This document shows, in pieces, positions 36,023 through 44,869 of a stretch of DNA of 64,000 nucleotides. This DNA is from Pseudomonas putida. Its GTDB lineage: Bacteria > Pseudomonadota > Gammaproteobacteria > Pseudomonadales > Pseudomonadaceae. The DNA is taken from contig NZ_JANHLD010000002.1 of NCBI RefSeq assembly GCF_028682455.1, forward strand, positions 682,001 through 746,000, given 5' to 3'. Every line of letters starts with the position of its first letter. Position 1 is the first letter of the stretch. The translations under genes were made by a program, and so were the position numbers. A model generated the notes under the pieces. That model saw nothing but the letters and a program-made list of their open reading frames with translations. It had not been told where the DNA came from and did not search any database.

Positions 36023-37393
36023 ATGAAAAGCACTCTCGTCAAGCAATTAGGCGCCCTGGCATTGTCGATGCTGGCTACCAGCGTGATGGCCGCGGTTTCA
36101 CCCGAGGAAGCCGCCAAGCTCGGTACCACCCTCACCCCGCTGGGTGCGGAAAAAGCCGGCAACGCCGATGGCAGCATCCCGGCCTGGACCGGTGGCCTCA
36201 AGAAAGACGCAGGTAGCGCCGACAGCCACGGTTTCCTGAGCAATCCGTACGAAAACGAAAAGCCGCTGTTCGTTATCACCGCTGCCAATGCCGAGCAGTA
36301 CAAGGACAAGCTGACCCCAGGCCAGATGGCGATGTTCAAGCGCTATGCGCAGACCTACCGGATCCCGGTGTACCCGTCGCACCGCAGCGCCTCGGTGCCG
36401 GATAGCGTCTACGAGATCGCCAAGAAAAGCGCGGTTGCCACCGAGCTGTCCAACGACGGCAACGGCCTGGCCAACTTCGCCGATTTGCGCTACTACGCCT
36501 TCCCCATTCCCAAGACCGGGGTCGAGGTGTACTGGAACCACGTCACCCGCTACCGCGGCGCCAACACCAAGAAAGACACTGCCCAGGCCGCACCGCAGGT
36601 CAACGGCGCCTACACCATCGTCAATGCCAGCGACGAGAACAGCTTCCCGCAGTACATGGAAGGCGTCGACAAAACGGCCGACAAGAACGTGCTCTATTAC
36701 TACAAGTTCGCGGTGACCGGCCCGGCACGCCTGGCCGGCACCGTGGTCATGGCCCACGAGACCATCAACCAGGTCGAGGAGCCGCGCAAGTCGTGGATCT
36801 ACAACGCCGGCCAGCGCCGCGTACGCCGCGCGCCAGAGCTGGCCTACGACGCACCCGGCCAGGCCTCCGACGGCCTGCGTACCTCCGACAACGCCGACAT
36901 GATGAACGGCGCGCCCGACCGCTATGACTGGAAGCTGATCGGCAAGAAGGAGATGTACATCCCCTACAACAGCTACAAGCTGGCATCGCCGAGCACCAAG
37001 TACGCCGACATCGTCAAGCCCGGGCACATCAACCAGGACCTGACCCGCTACGAACTGCACCGCGTCTGGCACGTCCAGGCCACCCTCAAGCCCGGCGAGC
37101 GGCATGTCTACGCCAAGCGCGACATGTACTTCGACGAAGACACCTGGCAACTGGTGGAGGTGGACCACTACGACGGTCGTGGCCAGCTGTGGCGCGTCGG
37201 CGAGAACCACCTGTACGCCAACTACAAGTACCAGCTCAGCGCCTCCGCCGCCCAGGGCTTCTATGACCTGATTGCCGGCCGCTACCTCGTCGGCGGCATG
37301 ACCAACGAGGCCGAGTTCGCGCCGCGCTATGGCCTGGTGACCAAGAAGTCGGACTTCACGCCATCGGCACTGCGCAACGCCGGTATCCGCTGA
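36023..37393 (+). CDS. DUF1329 envelope protein
   Basis: The 456-residue protein has a signal peptide (cleavage near VMAAV, residue 24) and a full-length DUF1329 domain (WNHVTRYRG, the QRRVRRAPELAYDAP block and DEDTWQLVEVDHYDGRG). DUF1329 is related in fold to lipid-carrying LolA/LolB proteins, so it may shuttle a hydrophobic ligand to or from the DUF1302 barrel. GAGG precedes ATG 36023, 25 bases after the DUF1302 stop, and translational coupling is likely. Confidence 0.88.
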   Translation: MKSTLVKQLGALALSMLATSVMAAVSPEEAAKLGTTLTPLGAEKAGNADGSIPAWTGGLKKDAGSADSHGFLSNPYENEKPLFVITAANAEQYKDKLTPGQMAMFKRYAQTYRIPVYPSHRSASVPDSVYEIAKKSAVATELSNDGNGLANFADLRYYAFPIPKTGVEVYWNHVTRYRGANTKKDTAQAAPQVNGAYTIVNASDENSFPQYMEGVDKTADKNVLYYYKFAVTGPARLAGTVVMAHETINQVEEPRKSWIYNAGQRRVRRAPELAYDAPGQASDGLRTSDNADMMNGAPDRYDWKLIGKKEMYIPYNSYKLASPSTKYADIVKPGHINQDLTRYELHRVWHVQATLKPGERHVYAKRDMYFDEDTWQLVEVDHYDGRGQLWRVGENHLYANYKYQLSASAAQGFYDLIAGRYLVGGMTNEAEFAPRYGLVTKKSDFTPSALRNAGIR

Positions 37394-37418
37394 CCGACCA
37401 GCGGCCCCGCGCCACTGA

Positions 37419-37448
37419 CAACGACGCCCCGTTCCCGGGGCGTCGTTG
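37419..37448 (+). terminator. 13-bp-stem hairpin between DUF1329 and sulfatase genes
   Basis: CAACGACGCCCCG (37419-37431) pairs perfectly with CGGGGCGTCGTTG (37436-37448) around a TTCC loop. It is a very strong stem but has no T tract, so attenuation of the sulfatase gene is possible. Confidence 0.55.
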
Positions 37449-37487
37449 CATCTGCACCCCCATTGCCTGAACCAAGGAGATGCAACC

Positions 37488-39062
37488 GTGAAAACCCTGA
37501 TCATGCGCCTGGCCCTCGCCGTCGGCGCCCTGCTGCACCTGGCCGGTGCCGTCGCCGCGCCACCGAACATCCTGGTGATCTTCGGCGACGATGTCGGCCA
37601 GACCAACATCAGCGCCTATGCCTTCGGCGTGGTCGGCTACAAGACCCCCAACCTGGACCGCATCGCCCGCGAGGGCATGATGTTCACCGACTATTACGCC
37701 GAGAACAGCTGCACCGCCGGACGTTCGGCGTTCATTACCGGGCAGAGCCCCTTGCGCACCGGCCTGACCAAGGTCGGCTCGCCCGGCGCGCCCATCGGCT
37801 TGCAGCAGCGCGATGTCACCCTGGCCCGGGTGCTCAAGTCCATGGGCTATGCCACCGGCCAGTTCGGCAAGAACCACCTGGGCGACCGCAACGAGTTCCT
37901 CCCCACCCAGCACGGGTTCGACGAATTCTTCGGCAACCTCTATCACCTCAACGCCGAGGAAAACCCCGAGCACGCCTACTGGCCGAAGGACCCGAACGAC
38001 CCCTACGCCAAGAAGCTGCGACCGCGCGGCGTACTGCATGCCTTCGCCGATGGCAAGATCGAGGACACCGGCGCCCTCAACAGCAAGCGCATGGAAACCA
38101 TCGACGACGAAATCACCAACGCCACCATCGACTTCATCACTCGCCAGGCGAAGGCCGACAAGCCGTTCTTCGCCTGGATGAACACCACCCGCATGCATGC
38201 CTATACCCATGTGCGACCGTCGATGCAGGGTCAGAGCGGCATGCCCGGCAATACCTATGCCGACGGCATGATCGAGCATGACGGCCACGTCGGCCAGGTG
38301 CTTGCCGCCCTCGATAACCTCAAGCTCAGCGACAACACCATCGTCGTCTACACCACCGACAACGGCCCCAACAAGCGGCACTGGCCGGACGCGGCGACCT
38401 CACCGTTTCGCAACGAAAAGAACTCCAACTGGGAAGGCGCGTTCCGCGCACCGGCGATGGTCCGCTGGCCCGGCAAGATCCCTGCCGGCGAGGTGTCTAC
38501 CGCGATGTTTGCCGGCCTGGACTGGTTCCCGACCCTGGTGGCGGCCGTCGGCAACCCCGACATCAAGGCGCAACTGCTCCAGGGCACACGCGTGGGCACG
38601 CAGGACTACAAGGTGCACCTGGACGGCTACAACCAGCTCGACCTGCTGACCGGCAAGACCAGCAAGAGCGCCAGGGAGGAGTTCTACTACTTCAGTGACG
38701 ACGGCGAACTGGTGGCCATGCGTTTCGACGACTGGAAGGCGGTGTTCTGCGAGCAACGCAAGCCCGGTGGTTTCGAAGTCTGGGAAGAGCCCTTCGTCTG
38801 CCTGCGCATCCCGAAGATCTTCAACCTGCGCATGGACCCGTTCGAGGAGGCCGACATCGTCTCCGACCAGTACGACGCCTGGCGTACCAAGGCCGGCTAC
38901 CTGGCAGCGATCGCCAGCATGCGTGCGGCAAAGTTCCTGCAAACCTTCATGGAATACCCGCCCAGCCAACTGCCGGCAAGCTTCAGCATCGACCAGGTGC
39001 GTCGCCAGGTAGACGCCAAAGTGGTCGAACTGTTGCGCCAGAAAGCGGCGCAAAAGCCCTGA
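37488..39062 (+). CDS. exported sulfatase with CTAGR motif (third sulfatase)
   Basis: This 524-residue sulfatase starts at GTG 37488, eight bases after AAGGAG, and has a signal peptide ending near AVAAP (residue 24). The Asp-Asp metal pair is FGDDVG. The modification site is Cys75-Thr-Ala-Gly-Arg, shared with the protein at 26061-27632. GKNHLGDR and YTTDNGPN are kept. It is a close paralogue of that enzyme, and both are encoded beside envelope proteins, so both probably desulfate the external substrate in the periplasm. Confidence 0.9.
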   Translation: MKTLIMRLALAVGALLHLAGAVAAPPNILVIFGDDVGQTNISAYAFGVVGYKTPNLDRIAREGMMFTDYYAENSCTAGRSAFITGQSPLRTGLTKVGSPGAPIGLQQRDVTLARVLKSMGYATGQFGKNHLGDRNEFLPTQHGFDEFFGNLYHLNAEENPEHAYWPKDPNDPYAKKLRPRGVLHAFADGKIEDTGALNSKRMETIDDEITNATIDFITRQAKADKPFFAWMNTTRMHAYTHVRPSMQGQSGMPGNTYADGMIEHDGHVGQVLAALDNLKLSDNTIVVYTTDNGPNKRHWPDAATSPFRNEKNSNWEGAFRAPAMVRWPGKIPAGEVSTAMFAGLDWFPTLVAAVGNPDIKAQLLQGTRVGTQDYKVHLDGYNQLDLLTGKTSKSAREEFYYFSDDGELVAMRFDDWKAVFCEQRKPGGFEVWEEPFVCLRIPKIFNLRMDPFEEADIVSDQYDAWRTKAGYLAAIASMRAAKFLQTFMEYPPSQLPASFSIDQVRRQVDAKVVELLRQKAAQKP

Positions 39063-39108
39063 CCCCGATGGCCTCTCGCGGAGCAACCCCGCTACTGATA
39101 ATTGCATC

Positions 39109-39136
39109 TGTAGGAGCGGGCAAGCCCGCTCCCACA
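39109..39136. repeat. REP-type hairpin
   Basis: TGTAGGAGCGGG and CCCGCTCCCACA flank a CAAG loop between convergent genes. The sequence that follows (GGTACCGCGCAAGCCAGCAAG, to about 39260) is closely matched after the REP pair at 52064. Confidence 0.75.
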
Positions 39137-39268
39137 GGTACCGCGCAAGCCAGCAAGAGCGTAGCGACTCGTGCTCTTGATCTTCAAGGGCCGCTGGTGG
39201 GGCGAGACCATTGCGCAAGGAGGCAAAGGTGACTCGACATCACCGCAAATAATGGATAGCCCACCGAT

Positions 39269-39955
39269 TCATTCATCTGGTGTCGTCAACAGCGCATGCA
39301 CCATCCGCGCAATCATCAGCGGCGTATCGTCGGCCACCAGATACTCGGGCTTTTCCAGCAGCATGGCCCGCGGCAAAGTCAGCAACGTATGCAACACCAG
39401 GAACTCGGCTTTCTCGCGATCCCTGACACGAATCTCACTGGCAAAACGCTCCATCAGCGTCGACGTGGCGCTGGTGCTCCAGAGCTGCTTGGCCTTGACC
39501 AGATCCAGGCGCACCAACTCGTCATAGTGAGTCGAACGCACACTGAACGCGGGGTCGAACAGGGTCTTTTTGTAATGCACGGCCAGGCCGATGCTCAGGG
39601 TCAGCAGAATGCCATCGAACAGCGTCGCACTGGGCGGCAATGCGCGGATACCAGCGTGCAGTTCGGCGCGCACCTCCAGCCGATAGTCCTCGAAGATCGC
39701 TGCGATCAGCGCTTCCATGGCCGGGAAGTATTCGTAGATCGAGCTGATCGCCACCCCGGCCTCCTCGGCCAGGCGCAAGGCGGTCAGTGCTTCGCGCCCT
39801 TCACGCTCGAGGATCCAGCGCCCGGTCTGCTTCAACGCTGTGACCAGGGCGATGGAGCGCGCCTGGCGCGGCTCCTTGCGGGGCTGGGCGGGGATCTCGA
39901 CCTGCAGGACGTGGTCGTCGGCGGTGTCTCTTCGCTCGCGGCCGGGCTTGGTCAT
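39269..39955 (-). CDS. TetR-family transcriptional regulator
   Basis: The 228-residue protein has a TetR helix-turn-helix in the first third (ILEREGREALTALRLAEEAGVAISSIYEYFP). The rest is a helical ligand domain without recognisable residues. A polar extension of about 30 residues precedes the DNA-binding domain. It lies 28 bases downstream of the thioesterase gene and is the last gene of a three-gene operon with the thioesterase and iron alcohol dehydrogenase. It may sense an acyl-CoA or aldehyde intermediate. Confidence 0.87.
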   Translation of the reverse strand: MTKPGRERRDTADDHVLQVEIPAQPRKEPRQARSIALVTALKQTGRWILEREGREALTALRLAEEAGVAISSIYEYFPAMEALIAAIFEDYRLEVRAELHAGIRALPPSATLFDGILLTLSIGLAVHYKKTLFDPAFSVRSTHYDELVRLDLVKAKQLWSTSATSTLMERFASEIRVRDREKAEFLVLHTLLTLPRAMLLEKPEYLVADDTPLMIARMVHALLTTPDE

Positions 39956-39983
39956 GACACACTCCTGTAGCGGATCGCGCTAC

Positions 39984-40409
39984 CTACTGGTCGGCCAGGG
40001 TGGCCAGTACCGTACGTACAGCTTGCGGAATCGGCACCGAGCGGTTGCTGACCCGGTCGACGTACACATAGACGATGTAGCCCGCCGCGCTGGCCTGTTG
40101 CTCGTCATTGCGAAACAGCCCCAGCTCATAACGCAGGCTACTGTTGCCCAGGTGCGCGACCTTCACGCCGATGGTGACCCGGTCGGGGAAACTGATCGAG
40201 GCAAAGTAGCTGCAGCAATTCTCGGCGATCAGGCCGATGACCGGGCTGCTGCCGATGTCGAGGGTACCCTCCTCGACCAGGAACTGGCTGATCGCCGACT
40301 CGTAGTACGAGTGATAGACGACGTTGTTCACATGCCCATAGGAGTCGTGATCGCCCCAGCGCGTGGTGATCGGGTAAAAACGCCGGAACGCTTCCCGGGT
40401 AGGACGCAT
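39984..40409 (-). CDS. acyl-CoA thioesterase (4HBT hotdog family)
   Basis: This 141-residue hotdog protein has the 4-hydroxybenzoyl-CoA thioesterase-type motif RWGDHDSYGHVNNVVY with the catalytic Asp. It would release CoA from dead-end or product acyl-CoAs. Its ATG overlaps the upstream alcohol dehydrogenase stop (TGATG), which indicates translational coupling. A paralogue of 144 residues lies at 52312-52746. Confidence 0.87.
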   Translation of the reverse strand: MRPTREAFRRFYPITTRWGDHDSYGHVNNVVYHSYYESAISQFLVEEGTLDIGSSPVIGLIAENCCSYFASISFPDRVTIGVKVAHLGNSSLRYELGLFRNDEQQASAAGYIVYVYVDRVSNRSVPIPQAVRTVLATLADQ

Positions 40410-41560
40410 CAGAACACCTCCCGGTAGATCGCACGCACATCGTCAAGCCCGACCTCACGTGGATTGTTGCCCAACAGGCGGGTCTGCTTCATGGCATCGA
40501 CGGCCAGTTGCTCGATATCGGCCTCGGTGATCCCGACCTCGCGCAGGCAGGTCGGCAGGCGCAGCTCGCCGGTCAGGGTGCCGAGGTAGTCGGCCAGGGC
40601 ATGGGCCTTGTGCAGATCGGAGCCTTGCAGGTCTGCCAGGACGATATCGGCAAGCTCGGCGTACAGCGGCGCCGCCACCTCCAGGTTGAAGCGCAGCACC
40701 GGGCCCAGCACCAGGGCGTTGGACAGCCCATGGGGCACATGAAAGCGCGCACCGATCGGATAGGCCAGGGCATGCACCGCCGCCACCGGGGCATTGGCGA
40801 AGGCCATGCCGGCCAGGCAGGCGCCCAGCAGCATGTTCTCGCGGGCTTCAAGGTCGGCGCCGTCCTGGCAGGCGCGGTGCAGATTGGCCGACAACAGGCG
40901 CAACGCCTCGCGCGCCAGGCAGTCGGACAACGGGTTCTTCAGGTGCTTGCTGGTGTAGGCCTCGACGGCATGGACCATCGCGTCGATGCCGGTGGCGGCG
41001 GTCACATGGGCCGGCAACCCCAGGGTCAGGGTGGCGTCGAGCACCGCGAGGTCTGGCAGCAGCAAGGGCGAGATCACCACGTTCTTTTCCCCGGCGCCGG
41101 TGGTCACCACCGACACCGCGGTCACTTCCGAGCCGGTGCCGGCGGTGGTCGGCACCAGGATCAACGGCAGGCGCGGGCCCTTGGCCTGATTGATGCCGTA
41201 CACCTCGACCAGGGACTCACCGCTACAGGCCAGCAATGCCGCGAGCTTGGCAGCGTCCAGCGAGCTGCCGCCGCCCAGCCCCACCACACAGTCGGCGCCA
41301 CAGGCCTGGGCCGCCTCGACGGCAGCCTGGATCACCGACTCCGGCGGGTCGGCCTGCACCTGCGCGTAGACCGTCACCGCCACGTCTTCACCCTCGAAGC
41401 CGACCAGTACCTGCTCCAGCAACCCGGCGGCGACCACCCCGGGGTCGGTGACCAGCAGCACCGAGCCTGCGCCCAGCGCACGCACCTGGGTGGCAAGCCG
41501 GCGCGCCGCGCCGCGTTCGATCACCAGGGACTTGGTGGTCTGGAAGGCCATGTTCAGCAT
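40409..41560 (-). CDS. iron-containing (group III) alcohol dehydrogenase
   Basis: The 383-residue protein has the group III fold: a GGGSSLDAAK NAD-binding motif and the metal site DAMVHAVEAY, continued by HALAYPIGARFHVPHG. These supply the Asp and three His ligands. It interconverts an alcohol and an aldehyde using NAD(H). GAGG precedes ATG 41560. Being divergent from the LuxE/LuxC operon across a gap with the island palindrome, it may be regulated with it and handle the aldehyde formed there. Confidence 0.92.
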   Translation of the reverse strand: MLNMAFQTTKSLVIERGAARRLATQVRALGAGSVLLVTDPGVVAAGLLEQVLVGFEGEDVAVTVYAQVQADPPESVIQAAVEAAQACGADCVVGLGGGSSLDAAKLAALLACSGESLVEVYGINQAKGPRLPLILVPTTAGTGSEVTAVSVVTTGAGEKNVVISPLLLPDLAVLDATLTLGLPAHVTAATGIDAMVHAVEAYTSKHLKNPLSDCLAREALRLLSANLHRACQDGADLEARENMLLGACLAGMAFANAPVAAVHALAYPIGARFHVPHGLSNALVLGPVLRFNLEVAAPLYAELADIVLADLQGSDLHKAHALADYLGTLTGELRLPTCLREVGITEADIEQLAVDAMKQTRLLGNNPREVGLDDVRAIYREVF

Positions 41561-41909
41561 GAAAACCTCATCGTTGGCTGGTTTCTCGACATAGGGCCAG
41601 CGTCACGCAGACGTAACGCCCAGCCACGGATCTGCCCACCTTAGTACCGCCTCGATGCTGGCCTCCCCCTCTTTAAGAGTGGGGTGCGCGCAAACCCGGA
41701 AGCAACGCCGAAGGCTTTTCCGGAACAGCCATTAATTGCTTGTTTATCAATGCCTTGACTCCTGTCACCCGGTAGCGGAATCCGGAACGGTCGCACCCCC
41801 CGTTACCCCCATACTCGGCTCAGGGCCTGGCAGCAGGTCCTCAACGCGGCCCTCGCCGGCCGCACCGGCGTCAGCCGGGACTTCATCTTCATGAGTAGCG
41901 AGCCAGACG
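41561..41909. promoter_or_regulatory. divergent promoter region with a GC-rich palindrome at 41665-41683
   Basis: This 349-base gap separates the iron alcohol dehydrogenase and LuxE-like genes and holds no recognisable gene. CCCCCTC-TTTAA-GAGTGGG at 41665-41683 matches the recurrent 19-bp palindrome with one mismatch. The short sequence TCCGGAAC occurs twice, near 41719 and 41782, around an AT-rich stretch with a possible TTGACT box at about 41755. The start at 41910 has only a weak ribosome binding site. Confidence 0.5.
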
Positions 41910-43349
41910 ATGCCCACTGCGCAACAGTCGATAGAACAAAAGACCAAGCTCCTGCTGAGCGACCCGACGGCCTTGGTCAATCACTCCCAACAGGCCTGGA
42001 ACCATCTGCCCCGCGCCGACATCGAGGCCATGCAGCTGTGCGGCCTGCAGCAGCGCTTCGGCCAGTTGCGTGAACGCATACCGGTGCTGAAGAAACTTGC
42101 CGACGCCGAAGGCATCGAGCGTATCGAGCAGCTCAACGATGCCGTGCCGCTGTTGTTCGAGCACACGGTGTACAAGTCCTACCCGCCGTCGTTGTTGGCC
42201 AAGTGCAACTTTGCCCAGATCAACAAATGGCTGGCGAGGCTGGTCACTCCCGAAGTCGGCGAGGCCATTCTTGCGGCCGACGTCAGTGCCTGCCAGGGCC
42301 TGGACGACTGGTTCGAGACGATGGACAAGGCCGTGCCGCAACTGCGCATCAGCCATACCTCCGGCACCTCCGGGAGCCTGTCGTTCCTGCCCCATGGCGT
42401 GCGCGAATTCGAAAAAACCTTCGAGATCCGCCGCCTGTTCGCCTGGAACATGGATGGCCCGGACTCGCCCACGCCCGAACTGCACACCGCCTACCCCTAC
42501 TACCGCAAGGGCTACCTGAGCCACGTGCGCGCCTCTGAATTCCTGATCAAGACGCTGCTGCCGGACGAGGCGCACTTCCATGCCGCCTACCCGACCACGC
42601 TGAGCAGCGACATGCTCCACCTGGGCGCAAAGATCCGAGCGGCGCACGCCAAGGGCACCCTCGACCGCCTGGAAATCAGCCCGGAGCTGATGGCCCGCAA
42701 AAAGCAGTTCGACCAGTTGCAGGCCGAGATGCCCCAGCACCTGGCCGCGTTCTTCGAACAGATGTCGATCACCCTCAAGGGCAAGCGGGTGTACATCGGC
42801 GCAACCTGGAACCTGCTGCACAACATGGCCAAGGCCGGCCTCGAGTGCGGCCTGGAAAACGTCTTCCACCCCGACTCCTACATCGCCACCACCGGCGGCG
42901 CCAAGGGTGCGGTGCAGCCAGAAGGCTGGCAGGACGACATACGGCGCTTCACCGGCATCAAGCAGATCCACGAGTCGTACGCCATGTCGGAGGTGATCGG
43001 CGGCTCCCACATGCGCTGCGAACACGGCCACTTTCACCTCGCCCCGACGGTCATCGCCTACCTGCTCGACCCGCAGACCAGCAAGCCGCTGGCGCGCAAA
43101 GGCCGGGTGACCGGGCGCGCGGCGTTCTTCGACCTGGGTGCCGAGGTGCGCTGGGGCGGCTTCATCACAGGCGATGAAATCACCATCGACTGGGACCAGC
43201 CGTGCCCGTGCGGGCGACCCAGTGTCTATGTCGCCGGGCCCATCCAGCGCTACAGCGAAAAAAACGGCGGCGACGACAAGATCACTTGCGCCGCGACCGA
43301 AAACTCACATCGCGAAGCGATGGACTTCCTGAACACTTTCGAGGGCTGA
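41910..43349 (+). CDS. LuxE-like acyl-protein synthetase / acyl-activating enzyme
   Basis: This 479-residue protein resembles LuxE acyl-protein synthetases, which activate fatty acids as acyl-AMP and hand the acyl group to LuxC. The nucleotide-binding signature is SHTSGTSGSL at about 148-157. A Cys-rich PCPCGRPS segment lies near residue 430. It is longer than Vibrio LuxE (about 380 residues). The LuxC-like reductase gene begins four bases after its stop, which supports a functional complex. No luciferase genes are present, so the aldehyde serves metabolism. The acyl acceptor Cys was not identified with certainty. Confidence 0.82.
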   Translation: MPTAQQSIEQKTKLLLSDPTALVNHSQQAWNHLPRADIEAMQLCGLQQRFGQLRERIPVLKKLADAEGIERIEQLNDAVPLLFEHTVYKSYPPSLLAKCNFAQINKWLARLVTPEVGEAILAADVSACQGLDDWFETMDKAVPQLRISHTSGTSGSLSFLPHGVREFEKTFEIRRLFAWNMDGPDSPTPELHTAYPYYRKGYLSHVRASEFLIKTLLPDEAHFHAAYPTTLSSDMLHLGAKIRAAHAKGTLDRLEISPELMARKKQFDQLQAEMPQHLAAFFEQMSITLKGKRVYIGATWNLLHNMAKAGLECGLENVFHPDSYIATTGGAKGAVQPEGWQDDIRRFTGIKQIHESYAMSEVIGGSHMRCEHGHFHLAPTVIAYLLDPQTSKPLARKGRVTGRAAFFDLGAEVRWGGFITGDEITIDWDQPCPCGRPSVYVAGPIQRYSEKNGGDDKITCAATENSHREAMDFLNTFEG

Positions 43350-43353
43350 ACCC

Positions 43354-44811
43354 GTGAGCAAACCTATCGCGCCGATGATCATCCGCGGCACTGTCATCAC
43401 CGACAACCTGATCGAAGTGGGCGGCCGTGGCGGCGACCTGGCCTTCCTGACCCCGGATGCGCACAAGTATCTCGACCGCCTGCCGCTGGGCGACCCGGCC
43501 CGCCTGGCCGACCTGTACAAGCTCAGCTTCGAGGACATCCTCGAGTACGCACAGGCCCTGGGCGAGCGCCTGGACTTTGCCAGCAACCCCTACCTGCAGG
43601 AAGCCTGCGAGCTGTCCTACCTCACCGCACCGGTGACCCCGACCATGGTCAGGGGCAGCTACATGGGCCTGCACCGCATGCTCAGCCGCGAAGCCATCAC
43701 CGAAGAGGTGGAAAGCACGGTCGGGATCAAATACCTCGAAGGCTGGGTCAAGCAGCGCCTGATCGACGGCAGCGAGCTGGAAACCCGCTGCTTCGGCGCC
43801 CGCACCCTGCACATCGTCGCCGGCAACGCCACGGCGCTGTCGCTGTTGACCATCATCCGCAATATGGTCCTGCGCAGCGACGCGATCATCAAGGCGCCGT
43901 CCAACGACCCGTTCACCGCCCTGGCCATCGCCCGCACCATGGTCGACATGGCCCCGGACCATCCGTTGACCCGGCACCTGAGCGTGGCCTACTGGAAAGG
44001 CGGCGACCAGGCCTTCGAACAACGCCTGTACCAGCCGCAGAATCTTGAAAAGATCGTCGCCTGGGGCGGCTATGCCTCGATGAAGCATGTGACCCAGTAC
44101 ATCCAGCCGGGCCTGGAACTGATCTCCCTGGACCCCAAGCGCAGCGCCAGCATCCTCGGCAAGGGCACCTTCGACAGCGAAGCGAGCATGCGCGAAGCCG
44201 CCGTGCGCCTGGCCGCGGACATCGGTGCGCTGAACCAGAAGGGCTGCGTGTGCGCCCGCGTGGTCTACGTGCAAAGCGGCACCGACGAAGCCGGCCTGGC
44301 GCAGTTGAACACCCTCGGCCGCTATGTCTACGACGCCATGCAGACCCTGCCCAACACCCTCAGCACCGTGCCCAAGCGCTACGACCAGAACCTCAAGGCC
44401 GAAGTCGACGCCCTGCGTCTGGACGACGAGTGGTACCAGGTGATCGGCGGCAAGGACGGCGAAGGCGCGATCATCTGCTCGCAGATCCCGGAGCCGGTGT
44501 CGTTCGCCACCCTGCTGGATGACCGCACCGCCAACCTGGTACCGATCGACCACCTGGATGAAGTGATGGCTGCAGTGGACGCCTACACCCAGACCGTCGG
44601 CATTTACCCGGAAAGCGTCAAGGATGAGCTCAAGGACATCCTGCCGCTGTATGGCGCGCAACGCATCGTCTCGCTGGGTTATGCAGCGGTGATGAAATGG
44701 GCAGCGCCGCAGGACTCCATCGAGCCGCTGCGGCGCATGGGCAAATGGATCTCCAACCAGATCGCCTCGCCCGAGAACACCCCGGCGCCGTGGTTGCGCC
44801 CGTCAATCTGA
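43354..44811 (+). CDS. LuxC-like acyl-CoA/acyl-protein reductase
   Basis: The 485-residue protein belongs to the LuxC fatty-acid reductase family (aldehyde dehydrogenase fold), which reduces an activated acyl group to an aldehyde with NADPH. The NQxxC-type active-site region reads NQKGCVC (294-300), so Cys298 or Cys300 is the nucleophile. The family-wide CFGARTLHIVAGN segment is at about 146-158. It starts with GTG 43354 after GAGGG. The pair with LuxE and a zinc alcohol dehydrogenase suggests acid, aldehyde and alcohol interconversion. The reaction could run toward acyl-CoA in catabolism. Confidence 0.85.
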   Translation: MSKPIAPMIIRGTVITDNLIEVGGRGGDLAFLTPDAHKYLDRLPLGDPARLADLYKLSFEDILEYAQALGERLDFASNPYLQEACELSYLTAPVTPTMVRGSYMGLHRMLSREAITEEVESTVGIKYLEGWVKQRLIDGSELETRCFGARTLHIVAGNATALSLLTIIRNMVLRSDAIIKAPSNDPFTALAIARTMVDMAPDHPLTRHLSVAYWKGGDQAFEQRLYQPQNLEKIVAWGGYASMKHVTQYIQPGLELISLDPKRSASILGKGTFDSEASMREAAVRLAADIGALNQKGCVCARVVYVQSGTDEAGLAQLNTLGRYVYDAMQTLPNTLSTVPKRYDQNLKAEVDALRLDDEWYQVIGGKDGEGAIICSQIPEPVSFATLLDDRTANLVPIDHLDEVMAAVDAYTQTVGIYPESVKDELKDILPLYGAQRIVSLGYAAVMKWAAPQDSIEPLRRMGKWISNQIASPENTPAPWLRPSI

Positions 44812-44869
44812 GCCTGCGCCGCCCCTGCACCGGTCAGGGCGGCCGTCATCTTCAACCGAGGAATCGAGC

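Noticed and set aside
41910..44811. Bioluminescence (lux) operon
   Set aside because: Only LuxE- and LuxC-like genes are present, without luciferase or LuxD genes, and the neighbours are alcohol dehydrogenases and a transporter.
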